Shown here piece after piece: positions 22,486 to 30,646 of a DNA stretch of 32,487 nucleotides. The notes below the pieces were generated by a model, which was not told where the DNA came from, made no database searches, and saw only the letters and a program-made list of their open reading frames with translations. The DNA lies in the NCBI GenBank assembly GCA_903887465.1, contig CAISPW010000331.1:1-32487 (forward strand). The letters are read 5' to 3'. Each line of letters begins with the position of its first letter. Within the stretch, counting starts at the first letter, position 1. A program made the position numbers and the translations under genes. The DNA comes from an uncultured Oscillochloris sp. (GTDB lineage: Bacteria > Chloroflexota > Chloroflexia > Chloroflexales > Chloroflexaceae).

Positions 22486-23898
22486 CTATTTCCAGGTGGC
22501 CCCCATGATCGCGCTGCCCTTCGAGGGTACGCCCGCGCCGCCAGCCACTACGGTGCCGTTACCATCGACCACGCTGATCGTCACCTCTTGGCCAGGGCCA
22601 ACCCCGCAGGCGCGGGCATTGCCCCCGCTGTCGAACCGGCCCGTTACACCCCTGACGCCATCCACCGAAAAGTACCAGCCCGCCGGGACGATGCCGGCGA
22701 TCTGCACCGAGATACAGCTTGGGTCATCGTTGTAGTTCAGCACCCGGAAGCGCAGCTTCATGTTGACCGGCTTGGGGGTCGGCTTGGGGATTGGTGTGGG
22801 TAGTCGTGGCTCGATCTCCGCCACGCCTTGCTGCGCGGCGCTACGGTCGGGCACCGTAAGGCCCGCCGCCTCGCGATAGAGATTGAGCGCCGCACGCAGG
22901 CTATTGGCGTCGCCAGCCTGGGCAACCTCCGTAGCTCTGGCGACGAGCAGGGTATAGAGCAGCCCCGTTGCGCCAGCATAGTCGCCCCCGTTCTGCTTGA
23001 TCAGCGTGCGATATTTATCCAGCGCGCCGCTTACGTCGCCACCGCTCGCGGCCTTGCCGGCATCAAGAAAGAGGGTGGCCTTCTCCTGCTCAGCGGGCGC
23101 GAGCGGGTGACTCGGGTCGATCCCCAGCACCGCCTGGAAATGCTCGTGCGCGGTCGATACATCGCCCCCGTCACGGTCTGCAATGCCCCAGTTGTAGAGC
23201 GTCGCTGCCAGCACCTGGCGAACATCGTGGTAGCTCGCATCGTAGGTGTAGACCTGCTGAAGCATACCGGCGGCATGGGGCCAGTCCTGCACCTGGTACG
23301 CTTTTATGCCATCCTGGTAGTTTCGCTCGGCCTGAGTGGCTGGCTCAAGGGTGGGCGTGGCCGGCAGCAGGGTGGCGGTCGGCCCGGCGACCACCGGGCT
23401 GGGCGCTTGAATAGCGATATCTGGCGTGCCCTTATCGCTGGTTGTCGGCCCCTGCGGCCAGAAGAGGAATCCGAGCAGCGCGACGCCGACCAGCCCCATC
23501 GCGGCCAGCGCCATCATCTTCGGCGTGATGCTGAACTGCGCCCGGATCGGTATGCTGCGCGTCGCCGGGCGGGCCGCCCCCATCCCCGGCGCGGGCACGG
23601 GCGGCGTCGACGTCCACCACTGGGAGCGGTTCGGCGCGAGGTAGAGATCGCCTCCGGCGGCGTAGGCCGTGCGATCCAGCGACAGCTCGCGGCTGATCGG
23701 GCGGCGATCCGGGCCGCCGAATAGCCCGTAGCCACCCTCGATTGTCGGGAGTTGGTGGCGGTGGGCCAGCCCACTCACCACTAGGTAGACCGGGCTCTGG
23801 ATGTCGAGTGACTCCTCCACGGCCTGCTGCTCGCTGAGGTAGACGTGAAAGGGGAGGACCTGTCCGGTCGGCGAGTTTGTGCTCGGGGATATACTCAT
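22486..23898 (-). CDS. Membrane-anchored TPR protein with possible YukD-like ubiquitin fold
   Basis: A 470-residue protein. Residues about 35-90 (SPVYLVVSGLAHRHQL ... PISRELSLDRTAYAAGGDLYLAP) resemble the ubiquitin-like YukD/EsaB domain of type VII secretion loci, with the typical ending where a strand follows a GD turn. One membrane helix lies at 128-147. A Thr/Pro-rich outer linker is followed by helical tetratricopeptide-like repeats at about 190-340. A C-terminal beta-rich domain (about 385-470) ends IMGATWK. The N-terminus is therefore cytoplasmic and the TPR part outside. The ATG follows TGAGG and lies 26 bases after the PPC gene. The ubiquitin-fold call is by eye and moderate. Confidence 0.75.
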   Translation of the reverse strand: MSISPSTNSPTGQVLPFHVYLSEQQAVEESLDIQSPVYLVVSGLAHRHQLPTIEGGYGLFGGPDRRPISRELSLDRTAYAAGGDLYLAPNRSQWWTSTPPVPAPGMGAARPATRSIPIRAQFSITPKMMALAAMGLVGVALLGFLFWPQGPTTSDKGTPDIAIQAPSPVVAGPTATLLPATPTLEPATQAERNYQDGIKAYQVQDWPHAAGMLQQVYTYDASYHDVRQVLAATLYNWGIADRDGGDVSTAHEHFQAVLGIDPSHPLAPAEQEKATLFLDAGKAASGGDVSGALDKYRTLIKQNGGDYAGATGLLYTLLVARATEVAQAGDANSLRAALNLYREAAGLTVPDRSAAQQGVAEIEPRLPTPIPKPTPKPVNMKLRFRVLNYNDDPSCISVQIAGIVPAGWYFSVDGVRGVTGRFDSGGNARACGVGPGQEVTISVVDGNGTVVAGGAGVPSKGSAIMGATWK

Positions 23899-23924
23899 AA
23901 AGTGCCTCAGGGAATGCGCCGCAG

Positions 23925-25199
23925 CTACTTGAGGTTGGCCGTGATCCGGTACGTATTTTCCGCTGTCGCGGACTTCTGGTATTGGTAGACCCGCAGGTAG
24001 TAGGTGAGCGGCGTTAAGCCAAGAGGATGCTGATATACAATCAACTCATCCGCTGTTCCTACCTGGTTGGATTTGGCAACGCGGTCGGCTATTGTTGCAC
24101 CTTGGGCGTTATAGAGGTAGAGATCGTAGTCTGCCCCAGTCGGGATCCGAGTAAGTTGAACATCTAGCACCTGGCCTGGCTGCAAGGTGATTGCGTAGTA
24201 GTCATCTTCGCCTACAGGATCGGACTGCAACGACCCATTACACTGTACGCCATTTGTAGTGTGCAAGGCTGCCTGTCCAGCGGAGGGATCGAGCGACTTT
24301 GCCTCCAGCGGAATATTGTTTGGCTCTTGATCATTGCATGCCGTGATCGTGATCACGGGCGGGGGGGCCGGATTCGTCACGAGGGGCAGGTAGAGCTTGC
24401 CGACAATCACATTGATCGGACTCGTGGTTGCGCCTGTGGCGAGCAGGGTTGTCGCGTCGACCGGCCCGTCAGCCGGATACAAGTTGGCGACCACATTATA
24501 GCTGCCGGAAGCGCGATAGAAATGTCGGCTGATGGTCGTGACCGCAGGCAGCATCAGCGTTGCGGTGACGGTCGAGGTGACGAACCCTGTGTGATCTCCG
24601 AAGTCGAGGACGAGCCGGTACGCATCGGGGCGGGCCGCAGGTAAGGCCAGGTTGATAGCGGTCGGCGCAGCGACGAAGGCCGTATTGCCTGCAAGCGTGG
24701 GCGTAATAACCCCGCCGCCGACGATCAGCGTCGACGCAGCCCCAACAATCGGCGCGGTCTCGTACACATCGTTAAGGTAGAGCGTGGCCGTGATCGGGTG
24801 ACGCCCGATCTGCACGAAGGTATGCGCCCTCGGAAAGATCAGCGTTGACTGGGTTGTGGTTTTGAGATCGTAAAAGAAGACGCCGCCAAAGTCCCAGTCG
24901 AGCCGAAAATCCAGCGAATTCGGGTTCGCAGGTAGGCTGGCGGTGGCCGTGAAGGAGCGCGTGGCCCCCACCTTTACGGGTGTGGATGGCAGATCCAGTA
25001 TCAGGCTGGATGGAGTGGCTGTTGCGCCAACCATGTGCGATGTGACGTTCGGATCAAGGGCGGCCCGATGTATGCTGGCGCTCACGCCACGAGCCCAGAG
25101 CATCCCGCCCAGCCCGAGTAGAACCAGCGCCAAAAAGACGATCCGCGTGCGCGGCAGAGCCACGCTGTTGGCTAACCTGGTGTGATGTCCTTGCCGCAT
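23925..25199 (-). CDS. Secreted protein with C-terminal PPC domain
   Basis: A 424-residue exported protein. A basic N-terminus and hydrophobic helix (about 20-38, TRIVFLALVLLGLGGMLW) act as signal or anchor. The middle has two immunoglobulin-like or PKD-like beta segments containing DFGDHTGF. The end, from about residue 300, is a bacterial pre-peptidase C-terminal domain: DQEPNN, then GEDDYYAITLQPGQVLDVQL and YDLYLYNAQG. PPC domains usually accompany secreted proteases, but no protease domain is present here. The ATG at 25199 is preferred because GGGGAG sits just upstream. GC content is lower than in neighbouring genes. It lies upstream of the TPR gene in the same direction. Confidence 0.8.
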   Translation of the reverse strand: MRQGHHTRLANSVALPRTRIVFLALVLLGLGGMLWARGVSASIHRAALDPNVTSHMVGATATPSSLILDLPSTPVKVGATRSFTATASLPANPNSLDFRLDWDFGGVFFYDLKTTTQSTLIFPRAHTFVQIGRHPITATLYLNDVYETAPIVGAASTLIVGGGVITPTLAGNTAFVAAPTAINLALPAARPDAYRLVLDFGDHTGFVTSTVTATLMLPAVTTISRHFYRASGSYNVVANLYPADGPVDATTLLATGATTSPINVIVGKLYLPLVTNPAPPPVITITACNDQEPNNIPLEAKSLDPSAGQAALHTTNGVQCNGSLQSDPVGEDDYYAITLQPGQVLDVQLTRIPTGADYDLYLYNAQGATIADRVAKSNQVGTADELIVYQHPLGLTPLTYYLRVYQYQKSATAENTYRITANLK

Positions 25200-25514
25200 A
25201 AAAACTCCCCGTAGGAGGTAAGTAAACATGATGGAAGTGTGTCTCACTTAGCCTGAAATCCGGCACCTGAAGCCTTATCTTAAATTCGCAATACCGCAAA
25301 AGTCACCCTGCCAGCCCAAGCGCCCGGCCCGTAAACGGGCGGGCTAAGTCTACGAAGGCCGCCTGCGCGGCCTGCCTGAGGCCGCGCAGGTGGCCTTCGT
25401 CAACCGTAGCCGAGGGGTTCAGCCCCCCGGCGGGTGGTACCGCTCCGGGCGAGTTTTGCGGTATTGCTTAAATACCTATACACAAGTCATGTATACAGGT
25501 GCGTTTCTTATGGC
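25200..25514. other. Intergenic region occupied by an inserted element
   Basis: This 315-base gap between the PP2C gene end and the PPC gene start is mostly filled by the 182-bp element at 25286-25467. I see no gene and no clear promoter for the PPC gene. Confidence 0.7.
25280..25473. mobile_element. MITE-like element with TIRs and TTAAAT target duplication
   Basis: Inverted ends TCGCAATACCGCAAAA (25286-25301) and GTTTTGCGGTATTGC (25453-25467) bound a 182-bp body. TTAAAT flanks both sides (25280-25285 and 25468-25473), like a target duplication. Inside, arms 25353-25373 and 25379-25399 pair over 20 of 21 bases, and GCCCG-TAAA-CGGGC forms another hairpin. It does not encode a protein. Confidence 0.75.
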
Positions 25515-26747
25515 TTACTTAGTTCCGCCATCTTCAGCAGGGCCACCATTATCGCCAGTGTGCGGCTTCTTCGTAGGCATAGGCGGCACCCGCGTGTTCA
25601 TGGGTGGCTCAGGAATTGCCGTGGACGGCTCAGGAATTGCCGTGAGCGGCTCAGGAATTGCCGTAGGCGTAGCCGTCGGATCTAGCGTTACCGAGCCAGA
25701 GGACGGTATGGCGATCGTTGCCTCGGCCGGGCGAGGAGTCTCTGGATGCCGTGTGAGGGATGGTTGCAAGGTATTGGTTGGCGACGGTGTATTGGTCGCC
25801 GGGATGATCGTCGACGTCGCAGCCTGTGAGTTGCCATTGCTCTGCTGAGGCGCAAAGATACTGATAATGGGGTTTGAAGGGCTAATTATGCCCCCGCCCC
25901 CGCCGGTCAAGCCAAACACGACATATGCGCCGCCGCCCAACAAAAGTGCCGCCAGCACGGCGATGATACTCTGGACGATCATCCGCGTGGGGGGCGGGCT
26001 ATCGCCGTTGCGGATGACGATCGCCGAGATATTATCCTGGCTGCCCACGCGCTTGGCCTGGCGCACCAGTTCGTCCGAGGCGGCCTGGGCGGGCAGCGAG
26101 CGCACCACCCGCTCCATATCGCGCGGGGGCACCGGCCCCTTCACCCCGTCGCTCAACCCGTCTGAGCAGATCACCAGCACATCGTCGGGTAGCAACTGGT
26201 CGTTGAAGATGCTCACATTGACCATCTCGTCGCCCATGGCCTGCGCGAGCGACTGGTCGCGCTTGACGTGATCCTGGGTCAGCTTGCGCGACGGCTGGCC
26301 TTTGCGGAAGAGGATGACCGGGCTGTCGCCGATATTCGCCACCACCACGCGCCGTTTGGCCCGCGCGCCCTCGGGGTCGAGGATCAGCGCGGTCGCCAGG
26401 GTCGAGCGCATGTTGTTGTTGTTCCGCTCCGACTCCTCGAAGATCTCGCGGGTGGTGTTCTGGATGGAGCGTTGCAGCCGCTCGGCGGGGCTGGTGCCCT
26501 CGGGGTGTTCGCCCTCGTAGTAGTGATGCATCAGCCGGTTGACCACCCGGTCGCTGGCGACCTCGCCGTTATCGTTGCCGCCCACACCGTCGGCGACGAT
26601 GTAGAGCCGGCCCAGGCTGCGCCGCTGTGCCTCGGTAACTTGGCTGCGCTGCTCGACCCGCAGCACATTGTCCTCGTTATTCGGGCGGCGGCCCTTGTCG
26701 CACTGGCTGCCGATATCAAAGGAGCGGGTGAAGGTTTTGACGCTCAT
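25515..26747 (-). CDS. Membrane-anchored PP2C-family Ser/Thr phosphatase
   Basis: A 410-residue protein. Residues 1-250 are a PPM/PP2C phosphatase with metal-binding ED at 25-26, VADGVGG at 51-57, NIGDSPV, CSDGLSDGV at 194-202 and SQDNISAIVI at 236-245. A membrane helix lies at about 257-279. A Pro/Thr/Ser-rich outer tail follows, with three near-copies of TAIPEP, ending in NTRVPPMPTKKPHTGDNGG. It would remove phosphates placed by the adjacent kinase, whose outer tail is nearly identical. The ATG at 26747 follows AAGGA; a longer frame to 27116 overlaps the kinase gene antisense-free but lacks similarity. It starts 67 bases after the kinase stop. Confidence 0.93.
   Translation of the reverse strand: MSVKTFTRSFDIGSQCDKGRRPNNEDNVLRVEQRSQVTEAQRRSLGRLYIVADGVGGNDNGEVASDRVVNRLMHHYYEGEHPEGTSPAERLQRSIQNTTREIFEESERNNNNMRSTLATALILDPEGARAKRRVVVANIGDSPVILFRKGQPSRKLTQDHVKRDQSLAQAMGDEMVNVSIFNDQLLPDDVLVICSDGLSDGVKGPVPPRDMERVVRSLPAQAASDELVRQAKRVGSQDNISAIVIRNGDSPPPTRMIVQSIIAVLAALLLGGGAYVVFGLTGGGGGIISPSNPIISIFAPQQSNGNSQAATSTIIPATNTPSPTNTLQPSLTRHPETPRPAEATIAIPSSGSVTLDPTATPTAIPEPLTAIPEPSTAIPEPPMNTRVPPMPTKKPHTGDNGGPAEDGGTK
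25525..25631 (-). repeat. Tail duplication, copy in the phosphatase gene
   Basis: About 107 bases match 26861-26967 with roughly six differences, in the same reading frame. They encode the C-terminal NTRVPPxPTKKPHTGDNGG segment. Confidence 0.9.
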
Positions 26748-26814
26748 GTGGTCAATCCTTGTAGAAATGAGGGGGACGTCGAAGCGTATGTTTGCCGCAT
26801 GACCCTCGGTGATA

Positions 26815-28404
26815 TTAAGGGTAAGAAGGAGCCGGAACCGGATTGTCACCGCCACCGCCACCGCCAACTTCAGCAGGGCCACCATTATCGCCAGTGTGCG
26901 GCTTCTTCGTAGGCGTAGGCGGCACCCGCGTGTTCGTGGGTGGCTCCGGAATCGCCGTGGGCGGCTCGTAGTATGTGGTCGCCTGCACCGGCGGCGGCGC
27001 TGGCGAGGCCGTCGGGGCCGCCGGGCGTGGGGCCGCCGGGCGCGGGGCCACCGCCGCCGGTGCGGGCGATCCGCCCAAAGATGTCTGGTAGCCGGGGCAC
27101 CAGCCACTGCTCCCATTGGAGCTCTGCACGTGGTACCAGTTGTCGCTGTGCCCTAACACGGTGAGGGCCACGTCTGGCGGAATGATACGGCTCTGCGCGC
27201 TGTAGGGAAGGATGATCGCATCGGTCGATGGAGCCTCGCGCAGCGCGCACCCGACTGATGTGATCTGGCTGCTGGCCCCCGCGCCTGTGCCGGTCTTGGT
27301 TGTGGGTAACAAGATCGAGGTGGGGCTGATCCCCGAGGTGCGCTCGCTCGGCGGCGGATTAAGGGTGATACCTGGCACTGTATCGACCACTGACGTTACC
27401 GAGGGGGGGATGCGGGTTGGCGCGGCGGGTGGCCCGCCGCCATCAAACGGGTTGGCAACGAGGACACCGAGCGCCACCACCGCGACGGTCGCCATCACCG
27501 CGTAGCCAACCCACGGCTTGCCGCTGAACCGAGACGGGGCTGGGGCCACGATCTCCAGCGAGACCCCATCGCTCGCCAGCGCCCGATGCAACTCATAGGC
27601 GAACTCCTCACAGGTCGGGTAGCGCAGCCGCCAGTCGAAGGCCACCCCGCGCACAATCACCTCAGCGACGGACGGCATACTCCGCATCCCGTCGCGGATC
27701 CGGGCGTAGCCGCTGTCGCGCAGAGATGCCATCTGCTTGCTCTCGTGGTCGGGGGCCGACCCGAGCAAGGTCTTTCCGGTGAGCATCTGGAAGGCGACCA
27801 TCGCCAGGGCGAACTGGTCGGTCTGGGGCTGCTCATCGGCCAGGTACTGCTCGGGGGGCATGTACTGCGGCGTGCCCAGGCCGCGCTCGTTCTCCAACAT
27901 AAAGTTCGGGTGGCGGGCCGCGCTCAGGTCGATCACCAGCACATCACCCGCCGGGTTGACCATCAGGTTAGCCGGCTTAATATCGCGGTGGACGACCGGC
28001 GCGTCGGGGTGGCCATAGTGCAAGTAGTCGAGCGCGCCCGCCGTCTGCTCGACAATCCGCAGGGCCAGGCCCGGCACGAGCCCTTTGCGCAGCAGTTCGG
28101 TCAACTCCTGGCCGTCCTCGTAGAAGCGCGTCGCCAGGCAGTAGGGCTCCTGGGTGGTGTAACTGGCCACATACTCGACCAGATGCTGGTGATTGCGGTC
28201 GTGCTCTTTAGCCCGGCGCAGCAGGCCCATCTCATTAAAGAAGTACGATTTGACGCTCGCGTCGCGCTGCTCAAGAAACTTGAGCGCAACGTGGGTGCCA
28301 TCTTTGAGATAGACGGCCCGGTAGACCGGGCCGGTGAGTCCGCGTCCCAGCTTATTGGTGATCTGGAAGCTGCCGTAGCGCGAGCCTGGGGCTAACTCTT
28401 GCAT
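26815..28404 (-). CDS. Transmembrane Ser/Thr protein kinase with extracellular SH3b domain
   Basis: A 529-residue Hanks-type kinase. It has the glycine loop GRGLTGPVY (20-28), Lys42 (ALKF), HRDIKPAN at 139-146, and MPPEQ at 182-186. The DFG motif is replaced by DLS (159-161), keeping the metal-binding Asp. One membrane helix lies at about 299-317. Outside is a bacterial SH3 domain (383-443; CALREAPS ... DNWYHVQSSNGSSGWCPGY), which often binds peptidoglycan, then an Ala/Pro-rich tail ending in the segment shared with the phosphatase. It may sense the cell wall and phosphorylate FHA-binding partners (inference). The ATG follows GGGGAAGG; it lies 36 bases after the vWA gene. Confidence 0.93.
   Translation of the reverse strand: MQELAPGSRYGSFQITNKLGRGLTGPVYRAVYLKDGTHVALKFLEQRDASVKSYFFNEMGLLRRAKEHDRNHQHLVEYVASYTTQEPYCLATRFYEDGQELTELLRKGLVPGLALRIVEQTAGALDYLHYGHPDAPVVHRDIKPANLMVNPAGDVLVIDLSAARHPNFMLENERGLGTPQYMPPEQYLADEQPQTDQFALAMVAFQMLTGKTLLGSAPDHESKQMASLRDSGYARIRDGMRSMPSVAEVIVRGVAFDWRLRYPTCEEFAYELHRALASDGVSLEIVAPAPSRFSGKPWVGYAVMATVAVVALGVLVANPFDGGGPPAAPTRIPPSVTSVVDTVPGITLNPPPSERTSGISPTSILLPTTKTGTGAGASSQITSVGCALREAPSTDAIILPYSAQSRIIPPDVALTVLGHSDNWYHVQSSNGSSGWCPGYQTSLGGSPAPAAVAPRPAAPRPAAPTASPAPPPVQATTYYEPPTAIPEPPTNTRVPPTPTKKPHTGDNGGPAEVGGGGGGDNPVPAPSYP
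26861..26967 (-). repeat. Tail duplication, copy in the kinase gene
   Basis: Partner of 25525-25631, encoding NTRVPPTPTKKPHTGDNGG near the kinase C-terminus. Confidence 0.9.
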
Positions 28405-28440
28405 AAAAACCTTCCCCGTAGCGCACCTGATGAAGAAGCG

Positions 28441-29676
28441 CTACCGGCGCGTAATTCCGCCACTGAGCGAACTGCTGCGCCCCTCGCTGAGACGCCGCAG
28501 AAAGATCAGCAGGCCGGTCAGGGCCACCGACAAGACGATGGCCAGCGGGATGGCCTTTGTGGCGTAGCCGCGCAGCGCCGGGCTAAGATCGAGCGCATTA
28601 CCCCCACCCCGCAGCACCAACGGTATTGCGTCGCTCTCGCCGGTGGACGCGCCCTCAACGCGGATGACTAGGTTATGCTTCTCGCCATCGTCGATCAGGT
28701 CGGTGGTATAGCTCAGGGTGTAGGCGCTCTGGCCGGTGATGCTGACGTTCGAGAGATAGAACTCCGGGATCGCCGCATCGGCGGGGTTGCCCAGGTAGGC
28801 ACCGCCGGTCTTGGTGGCGAGGGTGGTCAGGGCGGCGGCGTTAATGGCAAGCCGCTTCTGCGGCCCGACGCCAAAGATCAGCAGCGTAACCTTACGGGCG
28901 ATGGCATCGGCCACCAGCGCATCATACGAGCCGACGCTCGTCGTATCGCCGCCATCCGTCACCACCAGCACATACGCATCCGTGCCGCGCTTGGCTGCGG
29001 CGTCGGCGGTTGCGCCCACGGCGACCGAGAGCGTATCGAAGAGATTGGTCTTGCCGGCGCGGGGCTTGAGCTGATTCAGCACATTGATCACCGCATTGCG
29101 ATCCTGGCCAAAGTCCGACAGGCCATCGGGCCGAATCTGCTCGCCGCTAACGGCAGGCACGCTCAGCGGCAGGAAGAGGCCCAGCCACTCCGGGTTCTTG
29201 TCCGCAATCGGGCGACCGGCGTTCAGAAAGGACACCAGCAACTCGCGTCCGCGCCCGACATAGTCGGTCGTATCGTGGGCCGCGTTCGTCAACTGGCTGG
29301 CGTCATAGACGATCCCGATGGTCGCGCCGATTACGCTCAGGTCAACCGGCTTGCTGCCATCCACTGGCCCGGCCCCATTTGCCGAGGGCTTCAGCGCCAC
29401 AGTGCTGGATGGGTTGGCGGAGTCGGTGTGCGACTCGTCCAGCTTGACCGGCGCGGTGATCAGCTTGCCATCTTCGCGCAGCTTGATATCGCCTGACAGG
29501 AGGCTCTGGATTGCGCGACCGGTGGCGCGGTCGGTGACGCGGAAGAGGACCTCGACGTTGCGGCCATCGATCTTTAGGCCGTAGGTTTCGATCTTCGCCT
29601 GGGATGCGCCCTGGGCGGCGACCAGTGCCGGGACGAGCAGGGCCAGCATGAGGGCGGCAAAGAGGGTGGATCGCAT
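28441..29676 (-). CDS. Secreted, membrane-anchored von Willebrand factor A protein
   Basis: A 411-residue protein. It has a signal peptide (1-22, MRSTLFAALMLALLVPALVA), an N-terminal beta region, a vWA domain (IGIVYDASQLT ... VLVVTDGGDT) and a C-terminal membrane helix with a basic inner tail (LAIVLSVALTGLLIFLRRL). The first metal-site motif DxSxS reads DASQL, so the last serine is missing. The topology resembles BatA-like anchored vWA proteins. The ATG at 29676 lies one base after the FHA gene stop, with GGAG in front, so translation is coupled; the longer frame upstream overlaps that gene. It is probably an outer interaction partner in the FHA, kinase and phosphatase unit. Confidence 0.88.
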   Translation of the reverse strand: MRSTLFAALMLALLVPALVAAQGASQAKIETYGLKIDGRNVEVLFRVTDRATGRAIQSLLSGDIKLREDGKLITAPVKLDESHTDSANPSSTVALKPSANGAGPVDGSKPVDLSVIGATIGIVYDASQLTNAAHDTTDYVGRGRELLVSFLNAGRPIADKNPEWLGLFLPLSVPAVSGEQIRPDGLSDFGQDRNAVINVLNQLKPRAGKTNLFDTLSVAVGATADAAAKRGTDAYVLVVTDGGDTTSVGSYDALVADAIARKVTLLIFGVGPQKRLAINAAALTTLATKTGGAYLGNPADAAIPEFYLSNVSITGQSAYTLSYTTDLIDDGEKHNLVIRVEGASTGESDAIPLVLRGGGNALDLSPALRGYATKAIPLAIVLSVALTGLLIFLRRLSEGRSSSLSGGITRR

Positions 29677-29677
29677 G

Positions 29678-30502
29678 TCAGGCTCCATTTCGCTCATAGA
29701 CCAGGGCCACCGCCGTAGGGATCGCAGGCGGCCCAAGGTAGATCGTATCGCCCGCCTGAAGGTCAAACGCCGTGTTGCCCAACTCATACTCCTGGCCCGC
29801 GCGCACCACAAAGGTGCCGTTGGTGCTTCCATCGTCGATAATCCGCGCCACGCCGCCCGACACCTCCAGGCGGGCGTGACGCCGCGAGACCATCGAGTCG
29901 GTGATCAGGATGTCGGCGTCCTGCTTGCCGATGGTGGCGTTGCGCACCGCGTACTGGCTGCCGCTGGCCGAACCCTGGATCACCTTGAGCACCCCGTGCT
30001 GCCCGCTCAGACTGCCGGTGGATCGGCGCGGGTTCATCGCCTTGGTCATCGCCTTCGTGATCGACTGCGAGATCTGCTGAACCATCGGGCTGGCGACCGG
30101 CACATCGCCGACCAGCGAACCCGCGATCAGCACGATCACGGTGAGCGCCGCGCCGATGATGCCATAGAGGGCGAGGGTATCCAGGCTCGCGCCAAGCTGG
30201 CGCACATCGGGCAGGGGGAAATCCTGGGGGCGCGCGGGGAGGGTAAAGCTCACCTGGCCCAGGGCCGACTCAAGGTTGGTGCTGACGTAGAACGAGGGAA
30301 AGACCAGCAAAGTCGGGATGCTGGCGACCAGCAGCCAGAAGAAGACCATCGGCGCGGCGATCTTGCGGCGGAGGGCGAAGGCCATCAGCGGATAAGTGCC
30401 CCCGGCAATAATCATCGCGGGCAGGGCCGCGAAGGTGTACCACCAGAGCCGTCCCATCTGCGCATAGCTCTGCATATGCGCCCAAAACTGAAAGCTATTC
30501 AT
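29678..30502 (-). CDS. Membrane protein with cytoplasmic FHA domain
   Basis: A 274-residue protein with three to four hydrophobic helices (about 22-40, 48-68, 110-130) and an outer loop between helices 2 and 3. The C-terminal FHA domain spans about 165-265, with the full signature ATIGKQDADILITD, VSRRHARLEV and DDGSTNGTFVV. These residues bind phosphothreonine in family members, making it a likely docking site for kinase products from the downstream genes. The ATG at 30502 has AAAGG upstream. It is followed one base later by the vWA gene (coupled). A hairpin separates it from the gene upstream. Confidence 0.9.
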   Translation of the reverse strand: MNSFQFWAHMQSYAQMGRLWWYTFAALPAMIIAGGTYPLMAFALRRKIAAPMVFFWLLVASIPTLLVFPSFYVSTNLESALGQVSFTLPARPQDFPLPDVRQLGASLDTLALYGIIGAALTVIVLIAGSLVGDVPVASPMVQQISQSITKAMTKAMNPRRSTGSLSGQHGVLKVIQGSASGSQYAVRNATIGKQDADILITDSMVSRRHARLEVSGGVARIIDDGSTNGTFVVRAGQEYELGNTAFDLQAGDTIYLGPPAIPTAVALVYERNGA

Positions 30503-30646
30503 CGCGGAGCCTTTCGCTAGTGGCTAATGCCGGGGCAGGACGCTCGTGGCTCACTACAGTGATTGTGTAGGATGCCCGCTGGGAGGGGTTCGGGGAGGGC
30601 TTGTCCCTCCCCGAAAAATACCCCGCACATGTACAGTGGCGGGGCG
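30503..30646. other. Short intergenic region with a hairpin
   Basis: 144 bases between two minus-strand genes. It contains the terminator-like hairpin listed next; no clear promoter consensus is visible. Confidence 0.6.
30589..30615 (-). terminator. Terminator-like hairpin, second copy
   Basis: Arms TTCGGGGAGGG (30589-30599) and CCCTCCCCGAA (30605-30615), 11 bp, identical to the stem at 6090-6116 including similar flanks. It lies after the gene ending at 30647 and may divide the cluster into two transcripts. Confidence 0.6.

Noticed and set aside
25515-27116. Longer phosphatase start at 27116
   Set aside because: The extension would overlap the 3' part of the kinase gene in another frame and is Arg-rich shadow sequence; ATG at 26747 has a good ribosome binding site.
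27586-28395. 269-codon plus-strand frame
   Set aside because: Antisense shadow of the kinase gene.
26815-28404. EssB-type pseudokinase of firmicute type VII systems
   Set aside because: The ATP-binding Lys, HRD and metal-binding Asp are all present, so an active kinase is more likely.
29648-30520. 290-codon plus-strand frame
   Set aside because: Lies antisense to the membrane FHA gene, whose domain signature is unmistakable.
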